Part shown: positions 57,102 to 64,000 of the stretch, piece after piece
How the letters are laid out: each line of letters begins with the position of its first letter
How positions within the stretch are numbered: position 1 is the first letter of the stretch
The notes under the pieces: model-generated
Told to the model about the DNA's origin: nothing
Databases searched by the model: none
The model's input: only the letters and a program-made list of their open reading frames with translations
From: Oreohelix idahoensis
Taxonomy: Eukaryota; Mollusca; Gastropoda; Stylommatophora; Oreohelicidae
Assembly (NCBI GenBank): GCA_024509875.1
Contig: JAMPIV010005820.1
Coordinates: forward strand, 186,001 to 250,000
Reading direction: 5' to 3'
Length of the DNA stretch: 64,000 nucleotides
Translations under genes and position numbers: made by a program

Positions 57102-57660
57102 TTGCGATTCTCGCCGGTGCTACGCATTGCATGCACTGTGCTGATATCCTGCTTGTGTTATCTAAGGGAGGAGATCGGAGCACTGATGGAATTGTCTGTG
57201 TGCAGTGAAGACAGTCCTTAAAACCAAACCATATAAGGCCATCTACTTCTCTAATAAAGTTGTAGATGTGTTTTAGGATTCCCTTATTGCCTGAACATTT
57301 CTCATTCACAGTACAACAACTAAGAGCAAACCAAACGAAGTATGCAAACCCTTCAAAACGTAACAGGGTAAAGGGAAATACGCATCCGAACATAGAATAG
57401 ATAAACCAAAACATTGCAAAGTAAAGGAAACACCACACCAAACGCCAGACAGTTTACAGTGTGAAAAAAACAAATGTAATGTATTATACAGGGTAAGGAA
57501 TACTATATACCCAAATTATAACCATTTTTGGATCAACTGGGTATTTCATGCACAAAATAGGAAAGAAATGTAAATATGTGTGTTCGTTTTTTTGTGTGTA
57601 AAAAGTCAATTCTACTGATTCGTAATTTTCACATCCGAGAACATTCAAGTGAATGTCTGA
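57102..57660. other. Unassigned sequence
   Basis: No gene, element end or tandem structure recognised. Confidence 0.4.
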
Positions 57661-57668
57661 GTGTGTAC

Positions 57669-57755
57669 GAAGAAGAAGAAGAAGAAGAAGAAGAAGAAGA
57701 AGAAGAAGAAGAAGAAGAAGAAGAAGAAGAAGAAGAAGAAGAAGAAGAAGAAGAC
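57669..57755 (+). repeat. GAA microsatellite
   Basis: About 87 bp of uninterrupted (GAA)n; poly-Glu and poly-Ser frames are artefacts. It could be the tail of an AAG-tailed LINE or SINE, but no body is recognised before it. Confidence 0.97.
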
Positions 57756-58618
57756 ATCTGAAAAATGAAGAAACCAGCGGTGTGAAAATGAAGGTGGAAT
57801 CTCCTGCCAGTTTTTAGGCCGTTTAAATGTTGAATCGGTGGCAGGGTTATTTTATTGGCTGCTGTAAAGATCAGTTGGGATTTACTGTAAGTCTTGGAAA
57901 CCCGGATAAGATGGAATACCTGTTTCATGGCTCTGGGCCACAAACATTTTCTCACGGTACGAAATCTTATGTATGCAAGCTTACACATGGCTACGTGGTT
58001 AGACAGCGTGCCTGTCGCGGCAAAGTTAAGGAATTTAAAACCTGATGTTGTCACGCTCTAGTAATTCCCCTTTCCTTTGCGCTCCTTACGGAGCTTGGAG
58101 CTATCAATGTGGTAAGGCCCCTCACAGGAAGGCTGCACCAAGAAGACCCATGTTCTTGACGCGGTGGTTTCTGTGACAAACTGTGTCACGTGATGAGATT
58201 GCCAACCGAATGCACACTTTCATATAATTAAAATACAAACACAAAGTAGGCCCACCACACCCTCAGGCTAATGTTGCGACCACACGTCAGCAACTAAGGG
58301 ACGAAAAGAGAAGAGAAAGCATGCATATTCATTTTTTGTTTCATGTATTTCATCGAGTTCTTTCTTTCTTTCCGTTCTGTTTTTTATCCGTTTATCCATG
58401 ACGAACGTCTTGTGCCCATAACGCATGAAATTGTATTCTGTCCTTGTAAGATGTATCTGTACAAAGAAAGTAGAATAAGAAAACAATCTTTGATAAAGGC
58501 CGTGGACAGAATCAGTATGGCAGTTCAAGAAAACTGGAAACAAACTCGGGTATTGAAAACTCCCGTTTTGAAGGGAACAAATCATAACGGTTACAAGATG
58601 TAATACATGCCGATTATC
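57756..58618. other. Unassigned sequence
   Basis: Contains a possible degenerate pol III-type segment near 57990-58030 ('ggctacgtggttagacagcg') but no clear B box. No supported gene. Confidence 0.35.
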
Positions 58619-58619
58619 T

Positions 58620-58737
58620 ATTTTCTTATTTGCCTATCTGTCTACCTATTTCTTTATTTGCCTGCCTGTCTACCTATGTCTTTATTTGCCTGTCTGTCTA
58701 CCTATTTCTTTATTTGCCTGTCTGTCTATCGATTTCA
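58620..58737 (+). repeat. Tandem repeat, about 28-bp unit, four copies
   Basis: Units like 'tttatttgcctgtctgtctacctatttc' with minor variation. Confidence 0.9.
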
Positions 58738-58740
58738 TAA

Positions 58741-59222
58741 AAGGTTGCTTGCGTAGAATAGAAGGAATGAAATGATATGGGACCCAAAGATGCACCAATA
58801 GAGAATGCAGTCAGAGACACATAGCTTGACTGCTTGCATCAGGGTCAGCGAACCAGAGCTGACCAAGACCCTACTCCATCTCCAAGTGGTGGTCCTGGAA
58901 ACAGACTGCATCACTGCAGTCTGGCTGAAAGAGTAGGGATCGAAATGGGAAGATAAACCCGGTCCCCAAAAAATGCCGTGCTGAAGTCGGATGTGTCAGC
59001 CGAAAGGTGCAGATATCGCAGCTTCACTGTAAACGGACACAACGCAACCAACGTCCTGTTCAGGGCGAACGAGGAAGAAGAAGAAATGGTATGACAAGGT
59101 CACTAATGTGGAACTGATGACAAGAACTAGACAAGTGCAAGTGGAACAAGAAATGAGAACAAGACGCTCGCGATAGATTGGACACGCATTGAGAAAACCT
59201 GTTGATAGCATTACTAGGCAGT
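58741..59222 (+). pseudogene. LINE C-terminal fragment split by a SINE
   Basis: After the SINE the sequence reads 'WYDKVTNVELMTRTRQ', then 'EQEMRTRR', a stop, and 'IGHALRKPVDSITRQ', the GH-LRK-SITRQ tail of a common LINE family. 'TTGCTTGCGTAGAATA' before the SINE is the preceding part. The 5' and 3' portions are missing. Confidence 0.65.
58780..59082 (+). mobile_element. SINE, longest copy in the window
   Basis: 303 bp with an 11-bp duplication: GAAATGATATG at 58769-58779 and GAAATGGTATG at 59083-59093 (one change). The 3' 195 bp equal the copy at 5413-5606; the tail is GAAGAAGAAGAA. The 5' third has no obvious pol III boxes. Confidence 0.85.
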
Positions 59223-59261
59223 CCGGCTTTTTGGTACCCTCAAAGTAAGAAATGTAGGTAG

Positions 59262-59264
<3 letters not shown>

Positions 59265-59309
<45 letters not shown>

Positions 59310-59331
59310 CGAACGAACGAACGAACGAACA
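59265..59331 (+). repeat. GA then GAAC microsatellite at the LINE-A copy 2 tail
   Basis: (GA)n of about 38 bp followed by (GAAC)n, the complement of the LINE-A (GTTC)n tail. Confidence 0.95.
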
Positions 59332-59641
59332 AACTTTATTTTCAAAGGGTTGAGAATTGGGCACGCAGGCCCGTCTGACATTCTGCCCTTCCTTTCTCTC
59401 GTCTTTTATACTGGTTTCATTTATTCTCACATACATTTTACCCATCAATTCAAGGAATTCAACGTTATAAAGGTAAAATAATAGCATACTCACATTCACG
59501 GTATCTAATTATAAACATGAAATAAAGTATGTTGAAAAATACAAACTAAGTATCACCATGAAACAAAATATGTTGACAAACACTATCATCATCATTAAAA
59601 CTACATTCGATATTATATCATTTTTCGGAAAAATAATCACA

Positions 59642-60532
59642 TTAGGGGGGCAGATAATCAGAACTCATAAAGTAATCGAAAAGTTTACGATTGTATGAAT
59701 AGGGACTGAGGTTGTTATCTTTCAGATAATGTGGAAGATAGTTCCAGAGATGAGCAGCAGAGTAAGCTAAGCTTTTCTTGAATAAGTCAAGCCTAGGCTT
59801 GGGCACTTGTATTTTGTTAAGGCGTTGACTGCGTCTTTCACTGTATTTGAACATTGGCCACAGATATGTTGGAGCATTCTGTGACAGGATTTTGTGAACA
59901 AATTTAGCTTTGTTGAACAGAAAGCGCTTTCTTAGAGGCAGTATTTTGAGATCTTTATATAGATCTACACACTGTGCTTGGCAGTTGTCAGAAACTAGAC
60001 GCACTGCACACTTTTGTAGTGAATGGAGTCTTTTTGTATTGGACATAGAACAACCATCCCAGATTGTGGAGCAATAGTCAAGGTTTGTTTGTATGTGAGA
60101 TATATAGAACAATTTACGTGCATCTTCATCTAGGAAATGTTTGATTTTAGCTAACTGGTAAACTTTCTGTGCCGTTTGCTTGGTCAGTGCATGAACATGT
60201 GAGTTCCAATTTAGATGCTGGTCAACGACTATTCCTAGAGTTTTATGTTCATTAACGTTTTCAATTGGTAAGGTACCAATATAGATCTGAAGTGTTGTTT
60301 TCTCTGAATTTTGTAATTTTTGTCTAGTTGATATTAACATGCACTTTGTTTTAATTATATTAATTAGCATGCGATTTCCGATGCTCCACCTAATCAGATT
60401 GTCTGTATCTTTTTGTAACGATAGTTCGAGTGTGTTGCAACTTGTATCACTCGTGTAGACAGTACAGTCATCAGCAAATAGGTCACAGGATGCGTGCTCG
60501 ACGTGCAGTGGAAGGTCATTAATGTATATGGC
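59642..60532 (-). CDS. LINE-A copy 2: RT motif C and C-terminal tail
   Basis: Just downstream of the LTR junction the minus strand reads 'INDLPLHVEHASCDLFADDC' (catalytic FADD near 60480). It passes 'MLINIIKTKCMLIS', 'HKTLGIVVDQHLNWNSH', 'LDYCSTIWDGCSM' and 'LRKRFLFNKAKFVHKILS' and ends at a stop at 59642. No frameshift is visible from 60370 to the end. The part before that Met shares the frame back to the insertion. Confidence 0.88.
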   Translation of the reverse strand, partial: AIYINDLPLHVEHASCDLFADDCTVYTSDTSCNTLELSLQKDTDNLIRWSIGNRMLINIIKTKCMLISTRQKLQNSEKTTLQIYIGTLPIENVNEHKTLGIVVDQHLNWNSHVHALTKQTAQKVYQLAKIKHFLDEDARKLFYISHIQTNLDYCSTIWDGCSMSNTKRLHSLQKCAVRLVSDNCQAQCVDLYKDLKILPLRKRFLFNKAKFVHKILSQNAPTYLWPMFKYSERRSQRLNKIQVPKPRLDLFKKSLAYSAAHLWNYLPHYLKDNNLSPYSYNRKLFDYFMSSDYLPP

Positions 60533-62023
60533 TGTAAAAGATCTAGTTGTTTCTTCCTTTTTTGTTGTAAAGATCTAGTTTATTGACCACTTCTGTAAAG
60601 CAATGTAAACGTTAGTCCAACTGTAAAGGATTCGTTCCTGTTGGTGCCTTGACAAGGTGTACTGTGAAGTGCTTTTTCTGATGTAATGGGTGAGTGTAAA
60701 CATCAATGGTAATAGACGCGAATGGATGACAGTTCGACAGGTTTACAGGACACTCACTCCAATCACAGGTATAAGTCAAGGATTGCTTGAACCACAGCTG
60801 ACGTTTCAATGGTTTAATAAGGACGTACACACTTGGACAGCACGGATACAGTCATAGGTACATGTTGACATACATTCATTAGGCATTTGAATCGTGGAGC
60901 ATATTTTCATGCAGCCTTCAAATATAGTGGGCAACATAAGGCAGCATTCAATGTTCTGGTAAATTATCGCCGTATCCCCTACTGACTGAACGCATCAATG
61001 AGGATCGGTAACATATAAAGAGTTCATAGCACGAACCTTCATTTCTTGGCTAAGTTCTTAAGCTGAATATGTCCAATGTTTGTATAATCATAATAAACCA
61101 CGATAGTGGGTTTTCACAGCATAACAAGATCTCTATACCACTGCCCGATAGTAAGATGCAAAGTCTCTTCTCTTGACAGTGATCCAAAAATGATGACAGG
61201 AATTCAAGATGGCTACCTTCTTGAGTTTCACTCACTCAGAAGAAGGGTAAATGATAAGCCAACGTTAATTCATAATAAATATTCTCATAGCGTTTCCAAA
61301 CAGTTCCATATCAATGAGATTGCTTTATGTAGTACACAAGAACTGTTGGTACACCTGTCATCTTCATCGATATATTAACGATCCTAGACATACGAAGCAC
61401 AATGTTCAAACTAGGTCTAATCGAATCAAGATCATCGAAAAGGGTCTGGAATTACCTGGAGTCCGAATTAAACACAACAAAGTATATGAGGAGGATCTCT
61501 GACAATAGAATCTCGCAGAGACACAATCTCCTACAGAAATGATCATTCACAGATCATGTTCAAGCTTGTTACAGGACCAGCCCAAATACACAACAGCCAT
61601 TATCGGCGACTTCGTCGGGACTCATTACACCTTCCTAGGCAAAAACTAACACCTTCGGCAGAAAGAATATAGTCCGACTTAAACATACGAAGATATACAA
61701 TATAAAACTGAATCTTTTTGTTCTAGACAAGTAATACATATGAATTCAATGCATAAACATTCTAAGCAAGATTAATCTATTTTCTGGCCCTACCAAATGA
61801 GAAATGACAAATTCTGTATTAATCCGCCAAGTCAATATTCAAGAGAGACCACTCATATAATCAAAAGTATAAATCAATCATGGATTATCTAGCTTTACAA
61901 AGGAATGCATTTTCGTACACAAATAAATACAAATATATATTTTCCATATTAAATAGACATACTAAATGAATTGTATGCCTCTCTGAAGTAATCCGTGCGT
62001 CCCATAAGAATATGAGTGCAACA
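60533..62023. mobile_element. Solo LTR inside the LINE-A copy 2 RT
   Basis: 1491 bp, TGTAAAAGAT to GAGTGCAACA, flanked by ATGGC at 60528-60532 and 62024-62028. No internal genes. It does not show the end block of the other LTRs here, so it is a different family. A short direct repeat 'aagatctagtt' occurs twice at its left end. Confidence 0.85.
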
Positions 62024-63969
62024 ATGGCAAAAAGTAGAGGCCCAAGAATAGAGCCCTGAGGAACGCCGGTATTTATTACGGTTGGGTTTGAGCAAGAGTT
62101 ATTGTAAGAAACTACATGTTTTCTGTCTGACAGAAATGATTTAATTATCGTCACTAGTTGAAGGTTTACTTTTGATGTTTCTAGTTTTCTAATTAAAATA
62201 GCGTGATCTATCATATCAAATGCTTTTTTAAAGTCTACAAAAACTGCCCCACATATGTTATCGTTATTAATATTTAAGTGCCAGTTGTCAATCATCTTAG
62301 TTAGAGCTGTGTGACATGAATGTTTAGGTCTAAACCCCGACTGACTATCAATTAGCAAGCCGTTGTTAACTAAGTGCTGTAGTTTTATTTTATGTATGTG
62401 TTTTTCTAGTGGTTTGGATAGCGATGATATTAAGGAGATTGGCCTATAGTTACCAAGATTATTATTGTCGGAAGAGCCAGGTTTTAAGAGAGGATATACC
62501 TTAGCGACTTTAAAGTGCCACGGAAAGTAACTCCGTGCGATACATTGATTGTATATGTATGTAAGCGAATAACTAATAGCTGGAGCCGCATAACGCAGTA
62601 TTCGATTACTGACTCCGTCAAGTCCTGATGAGTTATTATCTTTAAGTCCTAGAAGATAGTTATATACTTCATTAACTGTCATAAACGGAATGTTGGATGG
62701 GATTGTGTTGGTACATTTGTTCTCACAAAATACTGACAGCCTGCCTAAGTCACAAGGTGAATTTGGTATTGTAGATTTAAGACTGTTTATTTCTGCCTGA
62801 AGGTAATTGCTGAAGTCTGTGCAAGTAAATGAAGTGTTAGGGGTTGACGAGACTGACAGATTTCGCTTGTTCGCTAAGGTGTTGATTGCTTTCCATATAT
62901 CTTTACTGTTTGTTTTGTTTTGAACCAAATTTTTAAAGTAATTTCTTTTTTCACTACGAATTAAATATTGCACTTTGTTCCTCTGTGCTCTGTATGTGTT
63001 AAAGTCCTTGTTTTTGTGAACTTGATCTCTCTGCCTCATGGCGTTTAGCACTGCTTGTGTGATCCAAGGATATTTGACCTGTCGTTTCACACGAACTTCT
63101 TTAGTTGGTGCGTGGTTATCAAACTCACAAAGAAAGATACGTGTCCAATGGGCAATGGCGTCATCGGGGTCAGAAATCTGGTAAACACTGGCAAGAGGTG
63201 CAGTTCGCAAATCATGTAAAAATAGTTCACGGTTGAAATTTTTAAAACTTCTAAATTTAATACTGATATGTTTATTTCTTGAAGCTTTATATTTATTCTT
63301 TGACCACGTGCAACATATAGGATAGTGGTCACTCATCGCGACAGTAGGAACAGAGCATTCTATAATGTTTTCTGCACAGGTGACGTAGATGTGGTCAATT
63401 GTTGTGGATGATGCATTTGTTATCCTGGTAGGCTGGTTGAATATTTGTTTTAGGTTGTAAGATAGTATGATGTTTTCCCACGTTTGGTTTGTGTTATGCA
63501 TGTCCATGTTGAAATCGCCTAGAAGAATAATTTCTTTGGCATTGGTAATTACTGTATCCATCATGGTGGTGAAATCTTCATACCAGATGGCTCCTGCACT
63601 GGGATTTCTATAAAGATACCCGACTAGAAATTGTCCCTGAGTCGGTAGTTTTATTTCTAACCATATGCACTCGGTCTCTGCTGTCTCTAAATCGCTTCTG
63701 TGGCGATAACTAATAAAAGTGGAAATATATACTACTATACCTATTTCTAGCTTTCTACTTGAGTCTCGCCGAACTGTTTTAAAGCCATTTAGGGCAATTT
63801 CATCATCTGATATTTTGTCTTTTAAACGACTTTCGGAAAGTCCAAAAACATGAAAATTTTTATTCAAAATTTGTGTAAGCTCAGGAAGTTTGCCTAATAA
63901 ATGGTAAATGTTCAGGTGGCCCAGCCGTAGACCATCCTTAATTAGCCATTGTGTCTGATAGGTATGCAT
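62024..63969 (-). CDS. LINE-A copy 2: endonuclease and RT N-terminal half
   Basis: The LINE part of a 694-codon frame starting 'MHTYQTQWLIKDGLRLGHLN' at 63969. Endonuclease: 'ECIWLEIKLP', 'LLGDFNMDM' (about 170), 'AMSDHYPICCTW' (about 220). Linker to about 400, then pre-RT 'NSSGLDGVSNRILRYAAP'. RT: 'YRPISLISSLSK', 'SGFRPKHSCHTAL', 'FVDFKKAFDMIDH', 'GVPQGSILGPLLF'. The last 40 or so residues of the 694-codon frame (to 61885) come from the inserted LTR. Apart from that insertion the frame is intact, so this copy was probably active shortly before being hit. Confidence 0.92.
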
Positions 63970-64000
63970 TTTATTTTGGCGAGTGGTTTAAAAAGGAAAA

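Larger units (their letters stand above)
59304..64000 (-). mobile_element. LINE-A copy 2, CR1/Jockey-group non-LTR retrotransposon
   Basis: The better-preserved copy, minus strand, running off the window end at its 5' side and ending at 59304-59331 in the GAAC tail. It is interrupted only by the solo LTR at 60533-62023. It encodes endonuclease, RT and a C-terminal tail and has no RNase H. The 3' UTR contains AATAAA-like sequence just before the tail. Confidence 0.92.

Noticed and set aside
57576..58054. Poly-Glu and poly-Ser proteins
   Set aside because: Artefact of the (GAA)n array.

Overview
This window is eukaryotic, almost certainly metazoan, repeat-dominated DNA. I found no host gene, no rRNA and no free-standing tRNA gene. 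Nearly every long open frame belongs to a transposable element, and most are broken by stops or frameshifts. The mix (CR1/Jockey-group, RTE-like and RNase H-bearing LINEs, Gypsy elements with integrase before reverse transcriptase, Tc1, hAT, tRNA-type SINEs, long TCTA/TCTG/TA microsatellites) would suit a marine invertebrate such as a mollusc. That taxonomic guess is inference only.

Layout. 1-4.2 kb: LINE 3' scraps, three tandem repeats and two SINEs. 4.2-6.4 kb: a minus-strand LINE (LINE-B) carrying a SINE. 6.8-11.4 kb: a long solo LTR with a 5-bp target duplication. 11.4-14.2 kb: LINE scraps, a tandem repeat, a deleted mariner-like element and a 260-bp TCTA array. 14.5-43.0 kb: one plus-strand LINE (LINE-A) pulled apart by nested insertions. 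43.5-48.0 kb: a Tc1 element, an RTE scrap and a hAT element. 48.2-49.6 kb: a compound microsatellite and a 51-bp minisatellite. 49.7-55.1 kb: a solo LTR with another LTR-like element inside it. 55.3-57.1 kb: a SINE and a second, deleted Tc1 copy lodged in a TA array. 57.1-59.3 kb: low-information sequence, a SINE and a LINE scrap. 59.3-64.0 kb: a second LINE-A copy on the minus strand, split by a 1.5-kb solo LTR.

The central structure is a stratified nest. LINE-A was entered by Gypsy-2 (16075-38434). The 5' LTR of Gypsy-2 was entered by a near full-length RTE-like LINE (16388-28873, minus). That LINE was entered, within its endonuclease, by Gypsy-1 (19096-28418). The 3' LTR of Gypsy-2 separately received a 1.1-kb DNA transposon with long terminal inverted repeats. 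Downstream, LINE-A also took a 2.56-kb solo LTR. Target-site duplications can be read at most junctions, which fixes the order of events.

Gypsy-1 and Gypsy-2 are distinct lineages, but both have the order gag, protease, integrase, reverse transcriptase, RNase H. That is the reverse of the usual Gypsy order and is the layout known from the Gmr1 group. Gypsy-1 is young (near-identical LTRs) but its frames are shifted twice. Gypsy-2 is older, carries stops, and has an 18-base primer-binding site of the tRNA-Pro type. Gypsy-2's LTR shares a conserved 3'-end block with three other long LTRs in the window.
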